The translations under genes were made by a program, and so were the position numbers. The notes beneath the pieces were generated by a model. That model had not been told where the DNA came from. It searched no databases and saw only the letters and a program-made list of their open reading frames with translations. From Falsiroseomonas sp050563545 (lineage in GTDB: Bacteria; Pseudomonadota; Alphaproteobacteria; Acetobacterales; Acetobacteraceae), in NCBI RefSeq assembly GCF_050563545.1, contig NZ_JBNXUM010000011.1, positions 146,585-210,584 of the forward strand: a stretch of DNA of 64,000 bases, written 5' to 3'. Positions 49,950 through 58,414 of this stretch are shown here, piece after piece (position 1 is the stretch's first letter; each line of letters begins with the position of its first letter).

Positions 49950-50921
49950 ATGCGCCGCCGTACCCTGCTGCTCGCCTCCCTTCTGCCCTTGCCGGCCGTC
50001 GTCCGCGCGCAGGAAGCCTTCCCCAGCCGATCGGTCCGCCTCGTCGTCCCCTTCACCGCCGGCGGGTCCAACGACATCGTGGGCCGCCTGCTGGCCGAGG
50101 CGATGGCCGCGCGGCTCGGCCAGCCTGTCGTGGTGGAGAACCGCGGCGGCGCGGGCGGGCTGCTCGGCAACGACGTCGTCGCAAAGGCGCAGCCCGACGG
50201 CTACACCCTGCTGCTCGCGGGGAGCGGCAGCTTCATGATCTCCTCCCTCGTGCAGTCGCGGCTGCCCTATGACCCCGTGCGCGACTTCGCCCCCGTCGGC
50301 TATATCGGTGCCGCGCCGAACGTGATCTGCGTGAACCCTCGCGTCGCCGCGCGCGACCTGAAGGAATTCCAGGCCATCGCGCGCGCCGCGCCGGCGCCGC
50401 TGCGCTATGGCACGCCGGGGGTGGGCACCACCGGCCACGCGCTCGGCGCGATGATCGGCGTGGTGCTGGGTGTGGAGCTCGAGCCCGTGCATTACCGCGG
50501 CACCGGCCCCGCGCTGACCGACGTGCTGGCCGGCAGGCTGGAGCTAATCACCAACGCCTCCGCGCCGCTGCAGCCGCATATCGCCGCCGGCACGCTGCGC
50601 GCGCTGGCCGTCGCGGGGAAAAGCCGCAGCGCTGCGTTGCCCGATCTGTCCACCAGCGTAGAGCAGGGCTTCCCCGAGCTCGACAGTGCGACCTGGTACG
50701 CGGTCCTCGGCACCGGCGGCACGCCGCCCGAGCGCATCGCCATACTGCACCGCGCGCTGAACGAGGTGCTGGCCGAGCCCGAGATCCGGCGCAAGCTGGT
50801 GGAGAACGGCGTGGACGAGATCGCGCCGAGTGCGGCGCCTGCCGACCTCGCCCGCCTGCTCGACGAGGACCGCGCGCGCTGGAGCCGCGTAGTCGCGCGC
50901 GCGAACCTGCGCGCCGACTGA
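49950..50921 (+). CDS. Bug/TctC-type tripartite tricarboxylate binding protein
   Basis: 323 residues. Signal MRRRTLLLASLLPLPAVVRAQ and the family motifs FPSRSVRLVVPFTAGGSNDIVGRLLAEAM, VENRGGAGGLLGNDVVAKAQPDGYTLLL and VLAGRLELITNASAPL. First gene of an operon with enoyl-CoA hydratase (12 bp gap) and an acyl-CoA synthetase, suggesting the bound carboxylate is then activated to a CoA ester. GGAGGAG precedes the ATG. Confidence 0.92.
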   Translation: MRRRTLLLASLLPLPAVVRAQEAFPSRSVRLVVPFTAGGSNDIVGRLLAEAMAARLGQPVVVENRGGAGGLLGNDVVAKAQPDGYTLLLAGSGSFMISSLVQSRLPYDPVRDFAPVGYIGAAPNVICVNPRVAARDLKEFQAIARAAPAPLRYGTPGVGTTGHALGAMIGVVLGVELEPVHYRGTGPALTDVLAGRLELITNASAPLQPHIAAGTLRALAVAGKSRSAALPDLSTSVEQGFPELDSATWYAVLGTGGTPPERIAILHRALNEVLAEPEIRRKLVENGVDEIAPSAAPADLARLLDEDRARWSRVVARANLRAD

Positions 50922-50933
50922 AGGAACGAACGG

Positions 50934-51719
50934 ATGTCCGACAGCCCCATCGTCTTCGCCGTCGAGGACGGCATCGCCACGCTTCGCCTGAACCGCCCGG
51001 AGCGCCGCAATCCCATCGACGACGCGACGCGCGGCATGATGATCGAGGCGCTGGAGACCGCCGCTGCCGATCCCACCGTCCGCGCCCTGGTCGTCACCGG
51101 GACGGGCAGCGCCTTCTGCGCCGGCGGCGATCTGCGCGGGATGCAGCAGCGCCTCTCCGCGCCGCCCGAGGAGGTCGCCTTCAACGGCTGGCGCCGCCAG
51201 GGCCGCACGCATCGCGCGGTCGCGCTGCTGCACAACCTCCCGAAGCCCACCATCGCCGCGGTGAACGGCGCGGCGGCCGGCCTCGGCTGCGACGTGGCGC
51301 TCGCCTGCGACTTCGTCATGGCGGCGGAGAGCGCGCATTTCACCATGAGCTTCGTCGCCCGCGGCCTGATCCCCGACGGCGGCGGCATGTATTTCCTGCC
51401 CCGCCGCGTCGGCCTGGCGCACGCCAAGGAACTCGTCTTCAGCGGTCGCCGCGTCGGCGCGGCGGAGGCGCTGGCGATGGGCATGATCGAGCGCGTCGTG
51501 CCCGACGCCGATCTCACGTGTTCGGCGGCGGCATGGGCGAAGGAGCTCTCCGCGGGATCGCAGCCCGCCCTCGCGCTGGCCAAGTCCGTCCTCGACCGCT
51601 CGCTGGAGATGAGCTTCGAGGACGTGCTGGCCGAAGGCGCGAAGGCGCAGGCGATCTGCTACACCACCGGCGAGCACCGCGCCTCCGTCGCCGCCTTCCT
51701 CGAGAAGTCGAAGCGATGA
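50934..51719 (+). CDS. enoyl-CoA hydratase/isomerase family protein
   Basis: 261 residues of the crotonase fold. The oxyanion-hole segments are GSAFCAGGDLRGMQQ and PKPTIAAVNGAAAGLGCDVALACD, with MSFVARGLIPDGGGMYFLPRRVG in the active site. It hydrates or isomerises an unsaturated acyl-CoA. The stop overlaps the acyl-CoA synthetase start (ATGA), so the two enzymes are translationally coupled. Confidence 0.92.
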   Translation: MSDSPIVFAVEDGIATLRLNRPERRNPIDDATRGMMIEALETAAADPTVRALVVTGTGSAFCAGGDLRGMQQRLSAPPEEVAFNGWRRQGRTHRAVALLHNLPKPTIAAVNGAAAGLGCDVALACDFVMAAESAHFTMSFVARGLIPDGGGMYFLPRRVGLAHAKELVFSGRRVGAAEALAMGMIERVVPDADLTCSAAAWAKELSAGSQPALALAKSVLDRSLEMSFEDVLAEGAKAQAICYTTGEHRASVAAFLEKSKR

Positions 51720-53773
51720 GCGCGCTGTCCCGCCTACTGCGGCCGCGCAGCGTCGCGGTGGTCGGTGCCTCCGCCGATCCCACCAGGACCACGGGCCGGC
51801 CCGTCGGCTATCTCCGCAAACACGGCTTCGACGGCGCGATCTGGCCGGTCAATCCGCGCGTAACCGAGATCGGCGGCCTGCCCTGCTTCCCCGACGTCGC
51901 CAGCCTGCCCGGCGCGCCCGACGCCGCCATCGTGCTGCTCGGCCCCGACCGCGCCGAGGCCGCGGTGCGCGACCTCGCGTCGCGCGGCTGCTTCGCCGCC
52001 ATTGTGCTCGCGGGCGGCTTCGCGGAGAGCGGCGATGACGGTGCATCGCGCCAGCAGTCGCTGCGCGAGGCCGCCGGCGGCATGCGCCTGCTCGGCCCCA
52101 ACACGATCGGCCTGGTCAACCTGACGGACCGCCTGGTGCTCTCCGCCTCCGGCGCGCTGGAGGTGGACGACATCGCGCCCGGCCGCATCTCGCTGGTGTC
52201 GCAATCCGGCGGCATCCTGGGCTCCGTCCTGTCGCGCGGCGCGGCGCAGGGCATCGGCTTCGCGCGGCTCGTCTCCACCGGCAACGAGGCCGATCTCGAC
52301 GTCGCGGATTTCCTGGACGAGCTCGCGGAGGACGAGGCGACCTCCGTCATCGCTCTCTATGTCGAGGGGCTGCGCCGCCCCGGCGCCTTCCGCGCCGCCG
52401 CGCGCAAGGCCGCGGCCGCGGGCAAGCGCATCGTCGCCTTCAAGGTCGGGCGGTCGGCTGCCGGCGCGCAGGCCGCGATCTCCCACACCGGCGCGCTGTC
52501 CGGCGAGGACCGTATGTACGACGCGCTGTTCCGTCAGCTCGGCATCATCCGCGCGGAGCGCTTCGCCGACCTCCTCGACATTCCCGCCGCGCTGGCGACT
52601 GGGCGCACCATGCACGGGAAGCGCGTCGCGGTGCTGACCACCACCGGCGGCGCCGGTGCGCTGCTGGCGGAGAGCTTCGGCCTTGCCGGCTTCGAGCTGC
52701 CGCCGCCCGACGAGGCCACCGCCGCGCGCATCGCCGCACTGTCCGGCGAGGCCGCAATCGCCAACCCGCTCGACCTCACGCTGGCCGGGCTGAAGCCCGA
52801 GGTGATGCGCGGCACCATGGCCGCGCTGCTGGAAAGCCCGGCCTATGACGCGCTCGCCGTCGTGGTCGGCTCGTCCGCGCTCGCGCAGCCGCGCCTGGCG
52901 GCGGATGCGATCGCCGACTGCCAGGCGCTGGGCGACAAGCCCGTCATCGCCTATCTCAGCCCGCATGCGCCGGCGATCGGCGCGGCGCTGCAGCGCCAGG
53001 GCATCCCGGCCTCCGCCGCGCCGGAATCGGTCGCCGCGATGCTGAGTGCGCTGGCGACACCTGTCCTGCCGCCGGCCGCGTCCGAACCGGCGCCTGTCCC
53101 GGACCTGTCCGCACTGCCCGCCGGCCCGCTCGACGAGGCCGAGAGCAAGGCGCTCTTTGCGCGCTTCGGCATCGCGCCGGTGCGCGAGATCGCCTGCGCG
53201 ACGCCGGAGGACGCCGCGGCGGCCGCGCAGGCCCTCGGCCCGCGCGTCGTGCTGAAGGCGCTGTCTCGCCACATCGCGCACAAGTCGGATGTCGGCGGCG
53301 TCCGCATCGGCCTGGCGCCCGGCGAGCTCGCGGCGGAAGGCCGCGCCATGCTCGCCCGCGTCGCCGCCGCCGCCGGCCGCGCGCCAGAGGGGCTGCTGGT
53401 GCAGGAACAGGTCGCCGGCGGCGTCGAGGTCATCCTCGGCCTGCAGTGTGACCCCCATCTCGGCACCGCGATCCTGCTCGGCATGGGCGGCGTCGCGGCG
53501 GAGCTGTTCGGCGACACCGCCCTGCGGCTGCTGCCGATCGACCGCGCGGAGGCCGAGGCGATGCTCGCCGAGCTCCGCGGCGCTGCCCTGCTGCGCGGCT
53601 TCCGCGGCCGACCCCATGCCGACGTCGCGGCGCTGCTCGACGCGGTGCTGGCCTTTGCGCGCATGGGGGAGGCGCTGGGCGAGCGGCTCGTCACGGCGGA
53701 GATCAACCCGCTTTTCGTCATGCCGGCGGGCCAGGGCGTGCTGGCCGCGGACGGGCTGGCGGTGCTGACCTAG
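51716..53773 (+). CDS. NDP-forming acyl-CoA synthetase (acetate-CoA ligase/PimA-like)
   Basis: 685 residues. The CoA-binding Rossmann domain (LLRPRSVAVVGASADPTRTTGRPVGYL) and the succinyl-CoA-ligase-like domains (LLGPNTIGLVN, SLVSQSGGILGSVLSRGAAQGIGFARLVSTGNEADLD, with the phospho-His in ISHTGALSGEDRMYDALFRQLG) come first. The C-terminal ATP-grasp domain has VVLKALSRHIAHKSDVGGVRIGL and TAEINPLFVMP. It makes an acyl-CoA from a carboxylate with NTP hydrolysis to NDP. The substrate is likely the ligand of the Bug protein encoded first in this operon. Confidence 0.92.
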   Translation: MSALSRLLRPRSVAVVGASADPTRTTGRPVGYLRKHGFDGAIWPVNPRVTEIGGLPCFPDVASLPGAPDAAIVLLGPDRAEAAVRDLASRGCFAAIVLAGGFAESGDDGASRQQSLREAAGGMRLLGPNTIGLVNLTDRLVLSASGALEVDDIAPGRISLVSQSGGILGSVLSRGAAQGIGFARLVSTGNEADLDVADFLDELAEDEATSVIALYVEGLRRPGAFRAAARKAAAAGKRIVAFKVGRSAAGAQAAISHTGALSGEDRMYDALFRQLGIIRAERFADLLDIPAALATGRTMHGKRVAVLTTTGGAGALLAESFGLAGFELPPPDEATAARIAALSGEAAIANPLDLTLAGLKPEVMRGTMAALLESPAYDALAVVVGSSALAQPRLAADAIADCQALGDKPVIAYLSPHAPAIGAALQRQGIPASAAPESVAAMLSALATPVLPPAASEPAPVPDLSALPAGPLDEAESKALFARFGIAPVREIACATPEDAAAAAQALGPRVVLKALSRHIAHKSDVGGVRIGLAPGELAAEGRAMLARVAAAAGRAPEGLLVQEQVAGGVEVILGLQCDPHLGTAILLGMGGVAAELFGDTALRLLPIDRAEAEAMLAELRGAALLRGFRGRPHADVAALLDAVLAFARMGEALGERLVTAEINPLFVMPAGQGVLAADGLAVLT

Positions 53774-53851
53774 AGCAGCGCCCGTTCGAGTGGAACCGCT
53801 TCGCGGTTCCGCCGAACGGGCATGAGCTGCTCTAGAAATTGCAGTTCTAGA
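53771..53851. repeat. three-tier palindrome plus second inverted repeat after the acyl-CoA synthetase
   Basis: Outer arms TAGAGCAGC (53771-53779) and GCTGCTCTA (53826-53834) enclose CCCGTTCG / CGAACGGG, and innermost GGAACCG / CGGTTCC around CTTCG. The synthetase stop codon is the first TAG of the outer arm. It is followed by TCTAGAA (53831-53837) / TTCTAGA (53845-53851). Similar long nested palindromes flanked by TAGAGC are dispersed repeats in several alphaproteobacteria. Probably also acts as a terminator. Confidence 0.85.
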
Positions 53852-53965
53852 GCCCGTTCCGCCCCGCGATGCGCGCTTGCGCATCGCCGCCGTTTCGCTT
53901 CACCTGGGCGCGGATCCGAGCGGGGGCCGTGCCGGCGGCCAGCCCGTGGGATCGGGAGGGCGGCG

Positions 53966-54586
53966 TTGCTGTTCACGCGTGGTCTGACATCGCTCCTCGC
54001 GGCGTCGCTGCTGCTCGGCGGCGCGGCGTCCCGGGCCCAGTCGCCCCAGGGCCAGCCACCCCAGGCCCCGTTGCCCCAGGCCGATGAGGCCCTGCTCGCC
54101 CGCCAGGCCCTGGCGTGGCGCAACCAGGCGAATCTCGGGGATTGGCAGCGCATCGGAGTCTACTGCGACTTCGTCGACGACGAGCCCGGGTCCCTGGCGC
54201 GCATGATCTGCGATGCCGCGATCGTCCAGACCCGCCGTGCGGCGGAGGCGGCGCGGGTCGAGCTCTACCTCGCCCAGAGCCCCGAGGCCTTCGGCATGAC
54301 CAGCACGGCCGGCCTGCCCTATCTCGTCGCGCGCATCGCCACCACCGGCCCGCGGCGGTCGGCCGGCGCCTTCCATGTCTCGCTCCGCGCCGTCATCGCC
54401 TACCGCGGCACCGTGACGATGCTGGCGGGGCGCGAGAGGGTGGAGCGCGAGCGTCGCGGCGACCTGCTGCTGTGGGAGGCGACCATGACCGGCAGCGCCG
54501 CCGACCGCGTCCCCGCGCGGGAGCTGGAGACGGCGGTGCGCCAGCTCGTGGACGGCTTCTTCGCCGCGCGCGGCGCGACGCGATAG
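53966..54586 (+). CDS. secreted protein of unknown function
   Basis: 206 residues from a TTG at 53966, chosen because GGGAGGG lies 5 nt upstream and the frame then begins with a signal peptide (RGLTSLLAASLLLGGAASRAQ). After a Gln/Pro linker the domain contains WQRIGVYCDFVDDEPGSLARMICDAAIVQ, with two cysteines, and RVERERRGDLLLWEATMTGS. No family recognised; likely periplasmic. Confidence 0.6.
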   Translation: MLFTRGLTSLLAASLLLGGAASRAQSPQGQPPQAPLPQADEALLARQALAWRNQANLGDWQRIGVYCDFVDDEPGSLARMICDAAIVQTRRAAEAARVELYLAQSPEAFGMTSTAGLPYLVARIATTGPRRSAGAFHVSLRAVIAYRGTVTMLAGRERVERERRGDLLLWEATMTGSAADRVPARELETAVRQLVDGFFAARGATR

Positions 54587-54613
54587 CGCGTCCGCGGCAG
54601 GGGCGACGCCGCT

Positions 54614-55630
54614 CTAGCCGAAGCCTTCCATCACCAGCTTGCCGCGGGTATGGCCGGATTCGAGCATCGCATGCGCGCGCCGGAGGTTCGCCGCGTTGAT
54701 GGCGCCGAGATTCTCCGCCAGAGTCGTGCGCAGCGTGCCGGCGTCCAGCATGCGGCTGACCTCCGCCAGCAGGCGGTGCTGCTCCTCCATGTCCGGCGTG
54801 GCGAAGACCGCGCGGGCGAACATCATCTCCCAGTGCAGCGACCCCGCGCGCGTCTTCAGCAGCCGCACGTCCGGCGGCGTGGCGGGATCGTCGATGATGC
54901 AGATTGCGCCCTGCGGCGCCAGCGCCTCGCACACCGTGGCCCAGTGCTGGTCCGTGTGCGTGGTGATGAAGGCATAGGGCAGCGGGACCTCGGCCGCCTT
55001 CAGCTGCACGCCGAGATGCGAGGAATGATCCAGCACGTGATGCGCGCCCATCCGCCGCGCCCAGTCCTGCGACTCCCTCGTCCCCGCCGTCGCAATGACG
55101 ATCAGGCCCGTGAGCTGGCGCGCCAGCTGAATGGCCATGGAGCCCACGCCGCCGGCGCCGCCGACGATCAGCACGCCTTCCTTCCGCGCGGGCCCGCCGC
55201 GCGGGATGCGCAGGCGATCGAACAGCGCCTCCCACGCCGTAATGGCGGTCAGCGGGACCGCGGCGGCTTCCGCGAAGGAGAGCTTCCTCGGCTTCGGGCC
55301 GACGATGCGCTCATCCACGAGGTGCAGCTCGGCGTTCGTGCCCGGCCGCGCGATGGAGCCGGCGTAGAAGACCTCGTCGCCGCGGTGGAAGAGCTTCGCC
55401 TGCGGGCCCATCGCCCGGATCACGCCGGCGCCGTCATAGCCCAGGATCTTCGGCTCGCCCGCGGGCTCCGTGCGCATGCGCACCTTGCCGTCCACGGGAT
55501 TGACGGCGATGGCGCGCACCTCGACCAGCAGATCGCGGCCCTTGGGTGCGGGCGGGTCGGGCAGGACCATGTCCTGCAGCGAATCGGGATCGCCGATCGG
55601 CAGGATGTGGGTATAGGCAACGGCCTTCAT
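54614..55630 (-). CDS. zinc-free medium-chain alcohol dehydrogenase / quinone oxidoreductase-like
   Basis: 338 residues. The GroES-like domain (LLVEVRAIAVNPVDGKVRMR, KILGYDGAGVIRAMG, FHRGDEVFYAGSI) is followed by a nucleotide-binding domain with VLIVGGAGGVGSMAIQLARQLTGLIVIATAG. The structural and catalytic zinc cysteines are absent, as in QOR/ZADH relatives. It probably reduces enones or quinones with NADPH. Same strand as the Bug and HyuAB genes but 55 bp downstream, so co-transcription is possible. Confidence 0.88.
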   Translation of the reverse strand: MKAVAYTHILPIGDPDSLQDMVLPDPPAPKGRDLLVEVRAIAVNPVDGKVRMRTEPAGEPKILGYDGAGVIRAMGPQAKLFHRGDEVFYAGSIARPGTNAELHLVDERIVGPKPRKLSFAEAAAVPLTAITAWEALFDRLRIPRGGPARKEGVLIVGGAGGVGSMAIQLARQLTGLIVIATAGTRESQDWARRMGAHHVLDHSSHLGVQLKAAEVPLPYAFITTHTDQHWATVCEALAPQGAICIIDDPATPPDVRLLKTRAGSLHWEMMFARAVFATPDMEEQHRLLAEVSRMLDAGTLRTTLAENLGAINAANLRRAHAMLESGHTRGKLVMEGFG

Positions 55631-55685
55631 GTCGTGCTCCGCCAGACGGGCGCGCAGGCTAGCGGGCGGCGCGCGCCAACAAGCC

Positions 55686-56663
55686 TCAGTTCGACGTGAT
55701 GTTGGCCTGGCGCACCACATCGCCCCATTGCGCGGTCTCCCGCACCATCGTGGCGTGCAGATCCTCGGCACCGGACCAGTCGGCATCGGCACCGGCGCGG
55801 AACAACGCCTCGGTCAGCGCGGGCTCGCCCGCGGCCTGGCGCGCTGCTTCCGCGACGCGCGCCACGATCGGCGCGGGCGTGCCGTTCGGCGCGAAGATCG
55901 CGATCCAGGTGCCGGCGACGCAGTCCGGGATGCCGGATTCCGTCATGGTCGGCACGTCCGGCAGCAGCTGGTGACGCTTCGCCCCGCACATCGCCAGTGG
56001 CCGGATCACGTTCGCCCGGATCTGCGGATAGGAGGACGGCATGGAATCGAACATCGCCTGGATGTTGCCCGAGACCAGGTCCTGCATCGCCGGCCCGCCG
56101 CCGCGATAGGGGATGTGCACGAGGTTGACGCCCGCGCGCAGCTTGAAGAGCTCGCCGGCCAGGTGAAGCGAGGATCCGGCGCCGCCCGAGCCGTAGTTCA
56201 GCTGCCCCGGCCGCGCCTTCGCGAGCTCGATGAACTGCTGCACTGTCTGCGCGGGCACGCCGGGATTGACGACCAGCAGCTGCTCGATGCGCAGGATGAT
56301 GCCGATCGGCATCATGTCCTTCAGCGGGTCGTGCTGCATGTCGCGATAGAGGAAGCGGTTGACCGTCAGCGGCCCGTTGCTGGTCAGCAGGATGGTGTAG
56401 CCGTCGGGTGGCGTGCGCACGAACTGCTCGGCGCCGAGGTTGCCGCCGGAGCCGCCGCGGTTGTCGATGACCAGCTGCTGGCCGAGGATCTCGCTCATCC
56501 GCTGCGCCCAGATGCGCGCGGAGACGTCGGTGCCGCCGCCCGCGGCGAAGGGCACGATCACGCGGATCGGGCGGTTGGGGTAGGCGCCCTGCGCATGGGC
56601 GCCCACGGGCACGATGCCGGGTGCGGCCAGCGCAGCGGCGAGGAGGTGGCGGCGACGCGTCAT
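55686..56663 (-). CDS. Bug/TctC-type tripartite tricarboxylate binding protein
   Basis: 325 residues. The signal HLLAAALAAPGIVPVGAHAQ is followed by YPNRPIRVIVPFAAGGGTDVSARIWAQRM, IDNRGGSGGNLGAEQFVRTPPDGYTILL and LVSGNIQAMFDSMPSS. The start overlaps the HyuB stop as ATGA. The gene order HyuA-HyuB-Bug suggests uptake of the hydantoin- or oxoproline-like substrate of HyuAB. No TctA/TctB partner is visible. Confidence 0.92.
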   Translation of the reverse strand: MTRRRHLLAAALAAPGIVPVGAHAQGAYPNRPIRVIVPFAAGGGTDVSARIWAQRMSEILGQQLVIDNRGGSGGNLGAEQFVRTPPDGYTILLTSNGPLTVNRFLYRDMQHDPLKDMMPIGIILRIEQLLVVNPGVPAQTVQQFIELAKARPGQLNYGSGGAGSSLHLAGELFKLRAGVNLVHIPYRGGGPAMQDLVSGNIQAMFDSMPSSYPQIRANVIRPLAMCGAKRHQLLPDVPTMTESGIPDCVAGTWIAIFAPNGTPAPIVARVAEAARQAAGEPALTEALFRAGADADWSGAEDLHATMVRETAQWGDVVRQANITSN

Positions 56664-58414
56664 GTCGGCTCCTTCCATTCCCTCAGCGCCGCGGCGACGC
56701 GGTCCGCGCCGTAGTCGCGCTCGGCCGCGGCGCGGCTGACCTTGCCGTCCAGGATGTCGGCCGCCAGCGCGCGCGGATCGCGCTTCGCGGGATCGCCGAA
56801 GCCGCCGCCGCCCGGCGTCTCCATCCTGACGCCGAGGCCCGCCGTCATCGGCAGCGCGGTCGTCGCGGTCGGCAGCAGACGCTCGTTCGGCGTGCCGGGC
56901 TCGATCAGGAGTTCCGCGCGCCCGCCGGGCAGGCCGCCCTCGATCCCGGGCGCGACCTTCACATGCCCCTCGCCCCGCGCCGTCAGCAGCGATCCGTCCA
57001 CGCGCGAGCTGATCTGCCGCGCGATGCCGAGGCCCCCGCGCCACTGCCCCGCGCCGCCGGAATCCGGCACCAGCGCGTATTCGTCGATCAGCAGGGGATA
57101 CTCGATCTCGAAGGCCTCGGCCGGCAGGTTGGAGGAGTTGGTGACGTGCATCTGCACGGCCTCCGCGCCATCCGCGCCAAGGCGCGCGCCGGCGCCGCCG
57201 CCGATCGTCTCGATATAGACATAGGTGCCGTAGCGCCCGGTGCCGGAGACCAGCAGGGCGGGCACGGAATCATGGCTGTGCGCCATGCGCTTTTCCGGCG
57301 GCAGCACCTTGTTCAGCGCGTCGAAGATCGCCCCCGACAGGCGGTTCGCGCTGATCGCGCGCGCGGCCGTCGCGGCGGGGAAGCGCGGGTTCACGATCGT
57401 GCCTTCCGGCGCGCTGATGCGGATGGCGCCGAACAGGCCGGAATTAGCGGGCAGGTCGGGATCCAGGAGCGCCTTGACGGCGTAGTAGCAGGTCGCCTCC
57501 AGCGCGTTCGTCGCGATGTTGAGCGCGCCGCGGGCCTGCGGTGCGGATCCCGCGAAATCCAGCAGCAGGTCGTCGCCCTTCACCACGACCTTGGCGCGCA
57601 ACACGATGGGATCGCCGCCGGGCACGCCGTCGCCGTCCATCCAGCGCTCGCCGCTATATTCGCCGTCGGGCAGCGCGGCGATGCGCGCCTTCAGCCGCCG
57701 CGCGGTATAGGCCAGTAGCGAGTCCACGGCGGCCTCGATCGCCTCCAGGCCATCGGTCGCGACGAGGCGCTGCATGAGTTCCGCGCCACGCTCGTTCACC
57801 GCGATCTGCGCGCGCAGGTCCAGCACGCGCTCGGTCGGCGCGCGGGAGTTGTGGGCAATCATCTCGAGCAGGTCGCGATCCAGCTCGCCCGCCCGCATGA
57901 TCTTCATGATCGGGATGCGCAGCCCTTCCTCGAAGATCGTGCGCGCGGATTGCGACATGGATCCCGGGTTCGGCCCGCCCACGTCGGAATGGTGGCCGGT
58001 GTTGACCGCGAAGAAGGCGACGCGGCCTTCCACGAAGACCGGCGTGATGATGTTGATGTCGGGCTGGTGCGTTCCGCGGGCGAGGAAGACGTCGTTGCAG
58101 ATGAAGGCGTCGCCGGGCTGCATCTGGTCGGGCAGGTATCGCTCCAGCAGCGTCACCACGCTGCCCATAAGCGATCCCAGATGCATCGGCATGTGCGCGG
58201 CCTGGGCCAGGCAGCGGCCTTTCACGTCGAACATGCCGACGGAGCAGTCCTTGCGTTCCTTGATGTTGGTGGAGAAGGAGGCGCGGACGAGGACGTTGCC
58301 CATCTCCTCGGTGATGGAGAGCAGGCGGTTGGCGAAGACCTCCATCGCGATGGGGTCGGCCGGGTCGTGCGAAGCACGCGGGTCTGATGATTGCGGCGCG
58401 ACGGCGTCAAGCAT
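56660..58414 (-). CDS. hydantoinase B/oxoprolinase family protein (HyuB)
   Basis: 584 residues from the ATG at 58414. Characteristic segments are DPIAMEVFANRLLSITEEMGNVLVRASFSTNIKERKDCSVGMFD, NTGHHSDVGGPNPGSMS, ARGEGHVKVAPGIEGGLPGG and the C-terminal ETPGGGGFGDPAKRDPRALAADILDGKVS. It forms an ATP-dependent complex with HyuA that opens five-membered cyclic amides or carboxylates ketones. It overlaps hyuA by 8 bp. No genes for acetophenone or acetone metabolism are adjacent, so the substrate is open. Confidence 0.93.
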   Translation of the reverse strand: MLDAVAPQSSDPRASHDPADPIAMEVFANRLLSITEEMGNVLVRASFSTNIKERKDCSVGMFDVKGRCLAQAAHMPMHLGSLMGSVVTLLERYLPDQMQPGDAFICNDVFLARGTHQPDINIITPVFVEGRVAFFAVNTGHHSDVGGPNPGSMSQSARTIFEEGLRIPIMKIMRAGELDRDLLEMIAHNSRAPTERVLDLRAQIAVNERGAELMQRLVATDGLEAIEAAVDSLLAYTARRLKARIAALPDGEYSGERWMDGDGVPGGDPIVLRAKVVVKGDDLLLDFAGSAPQARGALNIATNALEATCYYAVKALLDPDLPANSGLFGAIRISAPEGTIVNPRFPAATAARAISANRLSGAIFDALNKVLPPEKRMAHSHDSVPALLVSGTGRYGTYVYIETIGGGAGARLGADGAEAVQMHVTNSSNLPAEAFEIEYPLLIDEYALVPDSGGAGQWRGGLGIARQISSRVDGSLLTARGEGHVKVAPGIEGGLPGGRAELLIEPGTPNERLLPTATTALPMTAGLGVRMETPGGGGFGDPAKRDPRALAADILDGKVSRAAAERDYGADRVAAALREWKEPT

